Shown one piece after another: positions 12,087-22,091 of a stretch of 64,000 nucleotides of DNA. The stretch's first letter is position 1. Each line of letters begins with the position of its first letter. The DNA lies in the NCBI GenBank assembly GCA_963580285.1, contig OY757017.1:19963395-20027394 (forward strand). Reading direction: 5' to 3'. Under the pieces are notes generated by a model. That model made no database searches. It had not been told where the DNA came from and saw nothing but the letters and a program-made list of their open reading frames with translations. Source of the DNA: Lucinisca nassula (Eukaryota > Mollusca > Bivalvia > Lucinida > Lucinidae). Position numbers and translations under genes: made by a program.

Positions 12087-12528
12087 TTTATTTTGGATGG
12101 CTATTTGGCCATTTTGTTTTCTTTTTGTTTTTCAGGGTGATATTTTCCTTATAATGAAGTCATTTTATGTTCCTGTTTCTTTCCCTTTGATGTCTTGGAT
12201 GTGAAGTAATTGTATTGATTCCTGATCATTACCTTCAGTTCTATTTTACCAGCTGTTTTCTGCCGGTACAGGTGTAGGGTCCTCAACAGCAAATTTTTTT
12301 TCATGAATGATATAAGAATTGCCCATGGGCATGAGAGAAAAACCAACCTGAGGCTGCCGAAGGTCATAGTCCGGCATCACGAAGCTTTCAGAGAGATGCC
12401 AGACAGATCCCAAGGAATAAATGTTCAGTCTAACTCTCACAGTGGATTCTTTTTTTCTTGCATACCTTTCATTCTTGGGTGTGGAACTTTGATACAGAGG
12501 ACCCGCGTTATAAAGACAGCATTTGTTC
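12087..12528. other. unassigned stretch with a dispersed inverted-repeat family
   Basis: The part 12300-12490 resembles 22410-22540: both contain CCGGCATCACGA or TGGCATCACGA and end in GATTCTTTTTCTTGCATACC-like wording. This suggests a further MITE-like family. Minus-strand frames here (for example 12149-12367 with KVMIRNQYNYFTSKTSKGKK) resemble translations of the PLE 3' region and of 50236-50430 and are not accepted as genes. Confidence 0.4.
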
Positions 12529-13389
12529 CCCAGCCCCCGCCCATAGGGGCTTGAAAAAATATATGGACTGCATGATGCTTCCACACAGAGCTGAATCCGG
12601 CCCGCACACTAGTACTGGTAAACCGCATAGAGGATCTAAGCCTGTCCAGGAACCGCGGTGCGAGGCGGACCGTCCATGCTAATAAACCCTATTGGTTTCA
12701 TTGGGCGACAGGGCTTGAGAGAGATAATGTCGGTTGGTGTCTGATGCTATGTCTCTGGTCGGGCTCATACGAGTCTAACTGTTGGTTTTCTTTTGCTCCA
12801 GCATTTCAGTGGTTTCTTGCTGTCGAGTCCTCATCGTTGTCTCACCTCTGTGGTTCTTTGATTTTTGTGTTCACGGAGATGTTGCACTGATGAGTTAGGA
12901 GGCCTTCATGCGGACTGAACAAATTATTTGTCTAAATCGCGACGGAAGTAAGGGCGAGGATTGTGGCCACGTAAAATCGATTTAAGCCCCCCAGTGGAAA
13001 TCTTCCACTGACCGTTCCAAGGCGGCTCTTCTGTGGCGATTTATTTATGTTGTTGTTTGTTACTTACTGAGTGTATCACTTGTGTTTTTGGTTTTGGATG
13101 GCCATATGGCCATTTTGTGGGAAAGTAACTGTCCTTATGGCCTTCCTTTGTTTAGGTTTCCATTATGGTCTGGTCGCTTAATGTTTGTATTTCTTTCCCT
13201 TTGGTGTCTTTTATGGGTTGAGTAAGTTAATTGTATCAATTCCTGATCTTTGTTTTACTTCTACTTTGAGAAGTCATTTCATCTCAATGTCGGGTAAAAG
13301 TCCCTCAAAATTGGAAGCAACGGCTCCAAAATGACCTTTACAGTGTTGACGGGGACGTTAAACCTCAAATCAAACAAACAAACAAACAA
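12529..13389 (+). mobile_element. SINE B, split by a Penelope-like tail
   Basis: The left half (12529-12720) begins CCCCGCCCATAGGGGCTTGA and continues through CTGCATGATGCTTCCACA. The right half (13266-13389) carries the tail ACAGTGTTGACGGGGACGTT and an AAAC-rich end. An uninterrupted copy at 46341-46638 aligns across the break. The insert is a PLE 3' piece flanked by TTGAGA on both sides (12715-12720 and 13266-13271). Confidence 0.85.
12721..13265 (+). mobile_element. 5'-truncated Penelope-like 3' tail
   Basis: It starts at GTCGGTTGGTGTCTGATGC and runs through the conserved 3' region (CTGATGAGTTAGGAGGCC, CGTTCCAAGGCGGCTC, GGCCTTCCTTTGTTTAGG) to the shared terminus near 13265. It contains no RT. 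Target duplication TTGAGA. It is about 97-percent-like by eye to the tails at 51.55 and 54.0 kb. Confidence 0.75.
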
Positions 13390-13560
13390 AGCATTTTTTT
13401 CCCTATTATTTTGGCGTTATAATGAATTTGCCATTATAAAGAACCCCAGTCAGGAATATGATAGCTTATGAAAGGTCTTTTCCACATCATTACTCCAAGA
13501 AACAAATGTTGTTAGAGTCGCCTCAATGAGGCGATTCTAACAAATATCTATAACATTTGT
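13390..13560. repeat. hairpin remnant of MITE M4 type
   Basis: TTAGAGTCGCCTCAATGAGG followed by CGATTCTAAC at about 13512-13543 is a perfect short hairpin. It matches the core (AACCGCCTCAATGAGGCGG) of family M4, which is abundant at 32 and 39-41.6 kb. The rest of this stretch has no assigned feature. Confidence 0.5.
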
Positions 13561-13856
13561 TATACCCCCGGCATACGAAGTATGCAATGGGGGTATATAG
13601 TTTTTGTCTTTTCCGTCTGTCTGTCTGTCTGTCTGTCCGTAAACAATTATTTTGTGTCAAAGATATCTCAGGAACTGCTTCACATAGAAACTTGAAATTT
13701 TGCACAAATGATCAGTATGACTACTTGTATTGTGGGAAAGAAAATAAGGGCCAAGGGGTCAGGCCTTTTAGAGTTATTTCCCTTTTTAGTTCTTGTTTCA
13801 GCTGAGGCGATGGCCCTGGCCGGGGGTATACGTGCCCCACTTGGCACTTTGTCTAG
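13561..13856 (+). mobile_element. short Helitron/Helentron-like element, copy 1
   Basis: The 5' end forms a hairpin (TATACCCCCGGCATACGAAG ... TGGGGGTATA). The 3' end has the inverted subterminal repeat GGCCGGGGGTATA, then the stem-loop GTGCCCCACTTGGCAC and TTTGTCTAG. Flanks are T on both sides. A (TCTG)n tract follows the 5' hairpin. A near-identical copy lies at 21392-21679. Canonical Helitrons end in CTRR after a hairpin and insert in AT; the T|T flanks and inverted subterminal repeats point rather to a Helentron-type element. The two small frames across it (13557-13805, 13793-14176) are not genes. Confidence 0.72.
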
Positions 13857-14639
13857 TTTCTAGGAGTATTAAAACACAAGAATCTTTCATAACTATGGAT
13901 TCGATTTGCATATCTGTTCCAAGTTCCAACCCAAGCCGCTCGGAATCAAGGCTAAACCTTGAGCTAAGAATTCATTCCATTGAAATTGTCGTTTTAACGA
14001 GTTTTGCCGTTGTAACGACTGTCGTTATAGCCCGGGTACTTTGTAGTGCAGTCACTTTGATCGCTGGTCTCTGTTGTAGTGACAATACTGCGATGTCTAG
14101 CGACACCATTATTTTTGCTGATGACAACATTTATGACGCTGTACATGGCCTGCTGTACAACCAGTGCAATTTGTAAATACTCCATTTTATCCTACCCTTG
14201 ATCAGGACAACCTTGGTAAGATAAAGAGAATTTCTTGCACTGGGTAAGAAAGAAGGGGCCTGTAAAACCTTGATTTCCATGTTAATTTTTTTTTTCTTTC
14301 AGAAATTTCAACAATACAGTGATACAAATGATGCAAGACTGATTGTAGCAAGACAAATAGTAAAAGAAGATGATATACAATAATTTAGGATACTGGCAGA
14401 GTTTGCAAGATTTCAGATCTCTAGATTCTATCATGAATTCCAGAATGTGGCTGGCAGTGCATTTTGTAACTGGAAGGAATGTGCATATTGGCAGTTATAT
14501 TTTAGCTATAAACTTCAGATAGTCAGTTTAATCAATTCTTTCGCTAACTGCCAGAATAACTGTTGAATGTGTTTGAATAGGCTTTTAAATGTGTAAGTTG
14601 GGCATCCATGTACTTTTTGGACCAATTCTATTTTTTCAC
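13857..14639. other. unassigned sequence, no gene seen
   Basis: The stretch includes a 127-residue frame running out of the element at 13561. Its 3' part (13900-14176) has no recognisable domain and no supporting homology within the window. Nothing else could be supported. Confidence 0.4.
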
Positions 14640-14790
14640 CATGTAATGAACATTGAACACCCCTGTAAACCTCACTTTATATAGAAACAACTGGGGTTAA
14701 ACATAGATACACATTATTTTTCTTATTTCTGCCCCAAGACAAAGTTGTTGGGTACTCGTAAGAACTGCTCAAATAATGCAGTTTTAGCAA
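14640..14790 (+). mobile_element. MITE M4 partial copy
   Basis: It carries the family wording CCCCTGTAAACCTCACTTTA, TATAGAAACAACTGGGGTT, ATTTTTCTTATTTCTGCCCC and GTTGGGTACTCGTAAGAAC, which matches the M4 copies at 32, 39.6 and 41.2 kb up to the middle hairpin. The second half is missing or decayed. Confidence 0.6.
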
Positions 14791-15162
14791 GCACCACAAC
14801 CTATAATAAGAAAAAAAAAACACAAATTTTCAGTAGAAAAATAATAGATAAAAAAGAATGCACTTTGTCACACAGATGTGTAAAATCTAACTGCAATGTT
14901 CTCCAAAGGGCTGTTGAACCATTATTGGAATGTTCTACATTTCATCACTGCAGTCAGTACCAAGTCATTAGACTGAATAATCTGGAAAACTTTCCTGAGA
15001 TTTTCTGGTCTCGAGCTCACCCCCATCTTAGATTCTGTTAGTCCTTTCAACCTGTAGACTAATTAAGGTATCTACACAAACAGTATAGATCCAGATGAGA
15101 TAGCTCATTAAGATATTTACAATTTGTCTATCTGCCCTTCAATTATCACTGTAACTCCTGTT
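14791..15162. other. unassigned sequence with a half hairpin core
   Basis: No gene is supported; the 98-residue frame at 14745-15041 begins inside the M4 remnant and has no recognisable domain. ACAAACAGTATAGATCCAG near 15076 is one arm of the hairpin core of M1/M2. Confidence 0.4.
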
Positions 15163-15830
15163 TTAAGAGGAATGGGTAAACCTTGCAGATTTTTCCGCCA
15201 TTTTTAGCTCACCTGTCACGTAGTGAGCTTTTGGGATCACTTTTTGTCCGTCGTGCGTATGTGCGTGTGTGCGTAAACTATTTCTTCAAATGACATCTCC
15301 TCCTAAACCACAGATCGGATTTTGACCAAACTTCACAGGAATGATCCTTAGGTGGTCCCCTTTCAAAGTTGTTCAAATGGTTCCGGTCCATTGCTCATCT
15401 AGGTCACAGGAGCTAAAAATAGATTTTTTAAACAAAAACTTTAAAAATCTTCTTCTCTGAAACCGCAAGGCCAAGGTCTTTGATATTTGGTATGAAGCTT
15501 CATCTAGTGGGCCTCTACCCAGAGTGTTCAAATTATAGCTCTGGGGGCCAAAATGTCCCCGCCCCAGGGGCCTATGGTTTTACATAGGCTTATATAGGGA
15601 AAATCATTAAAAAATCTTCTTCTCTGAAACCACAAGGCCCAGGCCTTTAATATTTGGTGTGAAGCTGTACCTGGTGGACCTCTACTAAGATTGTTCAAAT
15701 TATAGCCTTGGGGGGCCAAAAATGCCCCCGCCCCGGGGTCTTTGGTTTTACATAGGCTTATACAGGGAAAATCTTTAAAAATCTTCTTCTCTGAAACCGC
15801 AAGGCCCAGATCTTAGCTCATTAACCCTTA

Positions 15831-15894
15831 TCTTGCTGTTCACGACAACCCTTATCTTTGCAAACAGTGTAGATCCAGATCAGATGGCTTCTGA
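15831..15894 (+). mobile_element. half of TTAA MITE M2
   Basis: TTAACCCTTATCTTGCTGTT starts at 15831 and continues through GCAAACAGTGTAGATCCAG to CAGATGGCTTCTGAAG, which is exactly the centre of the M2 hairpin. There it switches to an inverted array-beta unit. The second half of the MITE is absent. Confidence 0.7.
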
Positions 15895-16030
15895 AGAAAA
15901 GATTTTCCCTGTATAAGCCTATGTAAAACCAAAAGCCCCCGGGACGGGGGCATTTTTGGCCCCAAGGCTATAATTTGAACAATCTTAGTAGAGGTCCACC
16001 AGGTAAAGCTTCACACCAAATATTAAAGAC
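15895..16030 (-). repeat. inverted array-beta unit
   Basis: The strand switches: AGATTTTCCCTGTATAAGCC-like wording and CTTAGTAGAGGTCCACC are the reverse complement of neighbouring units. The right boundary is a foldback, CACCAAATATTAAAGACC meeting TGGTGTGAAGCTTCATC. Confidence 0.75.
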
Positions 16031-18183
16031 CTGGTGTGAAGCTTCATCTAGTGGACCTCTACCAAGATTGTTCAAATTATAGCCCGAGGGGCCAAAATGC
16101 CCCCGCCCCGGGGGCCTATGGTTTTACATAGGCTTATTTAGGGAAAATCATTAAAAAATCTGTTTCTCTGAAACCACAAGTCCCACGTCTTTAATATTTG
16201 GTGTGAAGCTTTACCTTGTGGACCTCTGCTAAGATTGTTCAAATTATAGCCTAAGGGCCAAAAAATGCCCCCGCCCCGGGGGCCTTTGGTTTCACATAGG
16301 CTTATATAGGGAAAATCTTAAAAAATCTTCTTCTCTGAAACCGCAAGGCCCAGATCTTTGATATTTGGTGTGAAGCCTCATCTAGTGGACCTCTACCAAG
16401 ATTGTTCAAATTATAGCCCTGGGAACCAAAATGCCACCGCCCCAGGGGCCTATGGTTTTACATAGGCTTATATAGGGAAAATCTTAAAAAAATCTTCTTC
16501 ACTGAAACCACAAAGCCCACGTTTTTAATATTTTGTTGGACCTCTACTAAGATTGTTCAAATTATAGCCTTGGGGCCAAAAATGCCCCCACCCCGGGGGC
16601 CTTTGGTTTTACATAGGCTTATACAGGGAAAATCTGTAAAAATCTTCTTCTCTGAAACCACAAAGCCCAGATCTTTGATATTTGGTGTGAAGCTTCATCT
16701 AGTGGACCTCTACCAAGATTGTTCAAATTATAGCCCTGGGGGCCAAAATGCCCCCGCCCCGGGGACCTATGGTTTTACATAGGCTTATATAGGGAAAATC
16801 ATTAAAAAATCTTCTTCTCTGAAACCACTAGGCCAAGGTCTTTAATATTTGGTGTGAAGCTTTACCTGGTGGACCTTTACTAAGATTGTCCAAATTATAG
16901 CCTTGGGGCCAAAAATGCCCCCACCCCGGGACCCTTTGGTTTTACATAGGCTTAATTAGGGAAAATATTTAAAATTCTTCTTCTGATACCACAAGGTCCT
17001 GCTCTTTGCTATTTGATATGAAGCTTAGGGGCCTTAGGTTTTACATAGGCTTATACAGGGAAAATCTTCAAAAATCTTCTTCTCTGAAATCGCAAGTCCC
17101 AGATCTTTGATATTTGGTGTGAAGCTTCATCTTGTGGACCTCTTTCAAGATTGTACAAATTATAGCCCTGGGGCCGAAAATGGCCCCACCCTTGGACCCT
17201 TTGGTTTTTCATAGGCTTAAATAGGGAAACTTTAAAAATCTTCTTCTCTACAACCACAAGGCCCAGGTCTTTGATATTTGGTATGAAGCTTCACCTAGTG
17301 GACCTCTACCAAGATTGGGCAAATTATAGCCCTGGGGCGAAAAATGCCCCCGCCCAGGGGGCCTTTGGTTTTACCTCAGCTTATGTAGGGGAAATCTTTA
17401 AAACTTTTCTTCTCTGAAACCGCAAGGCCTAGGTCATTGACATTTGGTGTGAAGCTTAATCTAATGGACCTCTACCAAGATTGTTCAAATTATAGCCCTG
17501 GGGCCAAAAATGCCCCCTCCCCGGGGGCCTTTGGTTTTTCATAGGCTTATATAGGGAAAATATTTAAAAAAACTTCTTCTCAGAAACTGCAAGGCCAAGG
17601 TCTTAGATATTTGGTGTGGAGCTTCATCTATTGGACCTCTATCAAGATTGTTCAAATTATAGCCCTAGGACAAAAAATACCCCAACCCGGGACCCTTTGG
17701 TTTTTCATAGGCTTAATTAGGGAAAATATTTTAAATTCTTCTTCTGATACCATAAGGCCCTGCTCTATGCTATTTGATATGAAGCTTCAACTGGTGGACC
17801 TCTACCAAGATTGTTAAAATTATAGCCCTGGGGGCAAAAATGCCCCCACCCCTGGTCTTTGATATTTGGTGTTAAGCTTCATCTAGTGGACCTCTATCAA
17901 GATTGTTAAAATTGTAGCCCTGAGGCCAAAAATGCCTCCACCCTAGGGCCATTTCGTTTTACATAGGCTTATGTAGGGAATATCTTTAAAAAATATTCTT
18001 CTCTGAAACCACAAGGCCCAGGTCTTTGATATTTGGTGTGTAGCTTCATCTAGTGGACCTTTGCCAAGATTTTTCCAATTATAACCATTGTTGATATTTG
18101 TTATGAAGCTTCACCTTTTTAGACCTCCCTCAACATTATGCACATTATAGCCCTGGGGTCAATAATGGCCCTCCCAGTGGCCC

Positions 18184-19400
18184 ACTTGTTATCCCCTCGC
18201 AACAACGTTGCGAATGGGGATATAGCATTGGTGCCGTGCGTCCGTGTGTTAGTGTGTGTGTCTGTGTGTCTGTTTGTGTGTGTGTCTGTCCGGAACCTTG
18301 TGAGCAGGATAGAAGACACAGTATTAATCGTAGAAGCATCAAACCTTCCACAAATGTTCACCATGTACAGAGGATGAACCCTATTGAATTTCAAGGTCAG
18401 GGGTCAAAGGTCAAGGTCACAATGGACTTGACCTTGAAAACCTTGTGAGCAGGATAGAAGACAAAGTATTCATCGTAGAAGCATCAAACCTTCCACAAAT
18501 GTTCACCATGTACAGAGGATGAACCCTATTGAATTTCAAGGTCAGGGGTCAAAGGTCAAGGTCACAATGGACTTGACCTTGAAAACCTTGTGAGCAGGAT
18601 AGACGACTCAGTATTCATCGTAGAAGCATCAAACCTTCCACAAATGTTCACCATGTACAGAGGATGAACCCTATTGAATTTCAAGGTCAGGGATTAAAGG
18701 TCAAGGTCACAATGGACTTGACCTTGAAAACCTTGTGAGCAGGATAGAAGACACAGTATTCATCGTAGAAGCATCAAACCTTCCACAAATGTTCACCATG
18801 TACAGAGGATGAACCCTATTGAATTTCAAGGTCAGGGGTCAAAGGTGAAGGTCACAATGGACTTGACCTTGAAAACCTTGTGAGCAGGATAGAAGACACA
18901 GTATTCATCATAGAAGCATCAAACCTTCCACAAATGTTCACCATGTACAGAGGATGAACCCTATTGAATTTCAAGGTCAGGGGTCAAAGGTCAAGGTCAC
19001 AATGGACTTGACCTTGAAAACCTTGTGAGCAGGATAGACGACACAGTATTCATTGAAGAAGCATCAAACCTTCCACAAATGTTCACCATGTACAGAGGAT
19101 GAACCCCATTGAATTTCAAGGTCAGGGGTCAAAGGTCAAGGTCACAATGGACTTGACCTTGAAAACCTTGTGAGCAGGATAGAAGACACAGTATTCATCG
19201 TAGAAGCATCAAACCTTCCACAAATGTTCACCATGTACAGAGGATGAACCCTATTGAATTTCAAGGTCATAGTCAAAGGTCAAGGTCACAATGCAAACCT
19301 TCCACAAATGTTCACCATGTACAGAGGATGAACCCTATTGAATTTCAAGGTCAGGGGTCAAAGGTCGTCACAATGGACTTGACCTTGAAAACCTTAGAAC
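18184..19400 (+). mobile_element. hairpin-capped element with 145-bp array (delta)
   Basis: It begins with the hairpin TATCCCCTCGCAACAACGTT ... GAATGGGGATA, then GTGCGTCC and a (TG)n-rich tract at 18240-18285, followed by array delta. The layout matches the HINEs, but no inverted 3' end is visible after 19395. Confidence 0.6.
18294..19395 (+). repeat. 145-bp minisatellite (array delta), 8 units
   Basis: AACCTTGTGAGCAGGATAG recurs at 18294, 18439, 18584, 18729, 18874, 19019 and 19164, an exact 145-bp step; an eighth unit is shortened by a deletion at 19293. Units differ by only a few substitutions. Each unit holds GGGTCAAAGGTCA (a DR1 of AGGTCA-type half-sites), TCAAGGTCA and TGACCTTGA. Frames at 18119-18448 are repeat translation. 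Confidence 0.95.
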
Positions 19401-19639
19401 CTTTAGAACCACATCAATAAGGTGATTATAATGAGCATTCACAATCTCTGTTTAAAGTCGAAATAACAAAATGAATTAAAAATCATAGGAAAATAACAGT
19501 TTTAGAAATATGAAAGATTCCAATATGTCACACGGGTGTGTCATCATAATTAGCAACACAAAAGCATGTCATTTGCCTGTTAAAAGTTCTTCCAAATGTC
19601 TACGGTAAGAGCTTAACACCATTGCTTTGTATTCAAAGG

Positions 19640-19921
19640 TTTGTTTGATTTGAGGTTAAATGTCTCGGTCAACAATAGGTCATTTTGGAGACGTTGCATC
19701 CAATTTTGTGAGACTTTACCCATCATTGAGATGAAATGACACCTCAGTTCCTTTGACTCAATAAAACCAATTGGGTTTATAATCATGGACGGTCCAACTC
19801 GTACCGCTTAACCTGGGCAGGATTAGATCCTATAAGGGGTTAACCAGTACTCATGTGCGGTCGGATTCAGTTCTGCATTGAAGCATCTTGCCCATACTTC
19901 TTCAAGCCCCGATTAGCAGGG
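19640..19921 (-). mobile_element. SINE B copy
   Basis: Plus-strand order TTTGTTTGATTTGAGGTTAA, TCGGTCAACAATAGGTCATT, GAGATGAAATGAC, ACCAGTACTCATGTGCGG, CTTCTTCAAGCCCCGAT is the reverse complement of SINE B. It is internally decayed (GCATTGAAGCATCTTGCCC). Confidence 0.8.
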
Positions 19922-20354
19922 ACGAAGTCAAAGGTAATCTATTATGTCTAATTTGTCTAACATATTCAGATTGGATTTTCATGTTAATGAATGGTATGCA
20001 GTTGCGAGGGGATGCTACGCTTGCGTTGCCTTGTTACTCTATGGATCAGGTGAGCGATCCAGGGCCATCATTGCCCTCTTGTTCAAAGGGAGACAACTTT
20101 CAGGACTTCCTGTTCGCTTTTCTATAAGCCCTACCCCACTGAAAAAGGGGTCTACTCTTAAAGGAAAGAATTTGCTCCGCAGGTTGCTCCAAAGGAGCAA
20201 ATTTTTTTAAGAGTTGACCCCTATTGACATCGGAGACAAAAAATCTTTTTCAGGAGTTGCCCCCCCCCCCCCCCGAAGCTATATCTGTTCCCCTTAAATG
20301 AAGGTTGTTTCCTAGTTACAAGGAAAAGGCGTCTGCAACAGAAATTCGGGAGTG

Positions 20355-20646
20355 ATTTGTTTGTTTGATTTGAGGTTTAACGTCCCCGTCAACACTGTAA
20401 AGGTCATTTTGGAGATGTTGCTTCCAATTTTTTGGGACTTTTACCCGACATTGAGATGAAATGACATCTCAAGCCCTGCCGCCCAATGAAACCGATAGGG
20501 TTTATAACCATGGACAGGCTGACTCGCAAGCTTTGCCTAGGCAAGCTTAGATCCTCTAAATGGTTTACCAGTACTCGTGTGAGGGTCGGTTTCAGCTCTG
20601 CGTGGAAGCATCATGCTATTTTTTCAAGCCCCGATGGGCGGGGCGT
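20355..20646 (-). mobile_element. SINE B copy with 13-bp target duplication
   Basis: The element runs from an AAAC-type tail (plus strand TTTGTTTGTTTGATTTGAGG) to the head (CAAGCCCCGATGGGCGGGGC). AAATTCGGGAGTG flanks it at 20342-20354 and 20647-20659. This fixes both ends of the family and shows L1-like target-primed insertion. Confidence 0.92.
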
Positions 20647-20659
20647 AAATTCGGGAGTG

Positions 20660-21102
20660 GCAAGTAAAATCTGATAGGGTGGTTGGGTGTGATTAAGGCA
20701 TTGTTGTATATCTTTTTGCATCAGTGTGACCAACTGATATTGGCTTACAGTTGGGTATGGCTTATTATCCCTGTTCGTAGCCACAGATAAGGTTGGTATT
20801 TTGATGATAAACGAAGGACAATTTTCCTTATTTCTCAATATATACCTATGTTGTGGGCATTCATTCGAACCGCCTCGCGGTTCTAATGAATACTCACATA
20901 ATAGGTTTTTATGAAGAATTAACATAAATTGAAATCATTCAATTGTCACAAAATACACCACAGCCTCATTATAACATGGTTCCTTATAACACGGTTTATT
21001 ATAACACAGTTTCAAGATGTATCCCCAAAATTTACAGATTATATAGAAAAATGACCATTTCTATATAATATATACATTTTTGTTTGGATATAAAATGGTT
21101 GT
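20660..21102. other. unassigned; M4-type hairpin remnant
   Basis: CTATGTTGTGGGCATTCATT, CGAACCGCCTCGCGGTTC and TAATGAATACTCACATAATAGG near 20845-20905 form a hairpin like the M4 core. No gene is supported. Confidence 0.45.
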
Positions 21103-21324
21103 TTAAGGAGACTGGGAACACCTGGCAGATTTTCCCGCCATTTTTCAAAGGGAGACAGCTTTCAAGACTTCCTTTTCGCTTTTCTATAAGCCCTGTCCCA
21201 CTGGAAAAGGGGTCTACTCCTCAAGACCAAATTCTTTCCTTTAAGAGTTGACCCCTATTGCTACGGAAGACAAAAATTCTTTTGCAGGAGTTGCCTCCCC
21301 TGAAGGTGTATCCATTCCACTTAA
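21103..21324 (+). mobile_element. TTAA MITE M3, complete
   Basis: TTAAGGAGACTGGGAACACC at the left and AAGGTGTATCCATTCCACTTAA at the right are inverted ends inside TTAA. The interior has CCGCCATTTTTCAAAGGG, TTTTCTATAAGCCCTGTCCC and the pair GTCTACTCCTCAAGA / AAGAGTTGACCCC. Confidence 0.83.
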
Positions 21325-21391
21325 CTAACACATTTGCTGCTTTGGATCCCATTAATAGTGTTAAAAAGAGGTAGTGATATACCCACCTTAT

Positions 21392-21679
21392 TATACCCCC
21401 GGCATACGAAGTATGCAATGGGGGTATATAGTTTTTGTCTTTTCCGTCTGTCTGTGTGTCCGTAAACAATTATTTTGTGTCAAAGATATCTCAGGAACTG
21501 CTTCACATAGAAACTTGAAATTTTGCACACATGATCAGTATGACTACTTGTATTGTGGGAAAGAAAATAAGGGCCAAGGGGTCAGGCCTTTTAGAGTTAT
21601 TTCCCTTTGTAGTTCTTGTTTCAGCTGAGGCGATGGCCCTGGCCGGGGGTATACGTGCCCCACTGGGCACTTTGTCTAG
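21392..21679 (+). mobile_element. short Helitron/Helentron-like element, copy 2
   Basis: It is nearly identical to 13561-13856, differing mainly in the number of TCTG units and a few bases. The 5' hairpin, the inverted subterminal TATACCCCCGGC and the 3' stem-loop GTGCCCCACTGGGCAC plus TTTGTCTAG are all kept. Flanks are T on both sides. Confidence 0.75.
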
Positions 21680-21867
21680 TCTGTTTCTGTGCTTGTTTTT
21701 ACATCTTTTGGTTTTTCCTCTTCATTCTCTTTTCATCATTCTCCACTCTCCCTCTCTTTTAATCTTCTCCACTCTTCTGTTTCTCCCTTTCTCTGGGAGA
21801 CAACAGAAAATGCCAACTCAGTGGTCGACATTTATTAAACTAAAACAAGTTAATGGCATGAAATTAC

Positions 21868-22091
21868 AGGCCTCCATGGCCTAGTGGGTAAGAGCGCTGA
21901 CTCGTAATCATTAGATCTCTCACCACAATGGGTTTGAGCTTGGCTCGGGTCACATGTGAGATGCCAAGTTCTGCAACGGAAGGTCAGGTGGTTTTTTCCG
22001 GGTACTCCAGTTTTTGCCCACCTCTGATTACAGATTGGCTCCTTATTATTGAAATTATCTTGAAAGGGCCTAAGAACCAAAAAAAAAAAAT
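21868..22091 (+). mobile_element. tRNA-derived SINE (family C)
   Basis: The head reads GGCCTCCATGGCCTAGTGGG and later GGGTTTGAGCTTGGCTC, a decayed tRNA A/B box pair. The body TTCTGCAACGGAAGGTCAGG and the tail ATTATCTTGAAAGGGCC end in poly(A). A better copy with a 13-bp target duplication is at 56985-57223. Confidence 0.8.

Larger units (their letters stand above)
15430..18178 (+). repeat. 165-bp minisatellite (array beta), about 15 units
   Basis: Units carry AATCTTCTTCTCTGAAACC, GCCCAGGTCTTTGATATTTG, GAAGCTTCATCTAGTGGACC, AAGATTGTTCAAATTATAGCC and GCCCCCGCCCCGGGGGCC. Spacing is about 160-168 bp, with some units shortened around 16,520 and 17,000. Between 15831 and 16030 the array is broken by a half MITE and an inverted unit. 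Several short frames (for example 15528-15719 and 17051-17257 minus) are repeat translation. Confidence 0.9.
15206..20082 (+). mobile_element. composite HINE with two arrays, inserted in M3
   Basis: The 5' hairpin AGCTCAC...GTGAGCT (15206-15229) is followed by a CCGTCGTGCGT tract. The 3' end has CAGGTGAGC at about 20048, the stem-loop AGGGCCATCATTGCCCT and CTTG at 20078-20081. The M3 host reads ATTTTT before and TTCAAAGGG after it, which fits insertion between T and T without duplication. Inside lie array beta, a foreign half MITE with an inverted unit, a second hairpin-capped element with array delta, and SINE B. Whether all were gained after insertion cannot be told. No protein is encoded. 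Confidence 0.75.
15163..20297 (+). mobile_element. TTAA MITE M3, split by a 4.9-kb HINE composite
   Basis: The left half (15163-15205) reads TTAAGAGGAATGGGTAAACC up to TTTTTCCGCCATTTTT. The right half (20083-20297) resumes as TCAAAGGGAGACAACTTTC and ends at CCCCTTAA. Intact M3 copies at 21103 and 57794 read CCGCCATTTTTCAAAGGG across the same point, so this MITE was whole before the HINE came in. Confidence 0.82.

Noticed and set aside
12884..12910. CTGATGAG in the Penelope-like 3' region (also 10264 minus, 51563, 55971 minus) as a further hammerhead
   Set aside because: No GAAA and no stem II or stem I pairing could be built around it; only the seven-base core matches.
13853..13857. CTAG|T at 13856 as proof of a canonical Helitron
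   Set aside because: The 5' end lacks TC and the flanks are T|T rather than A|T, while inverted subterminal repeats are present; a Helentron-type assignment fits better.
13793..14176. 127-residue frame as a gene
   Set aside because: It starts inside the transposon at 13561 and has no recognisable domain.
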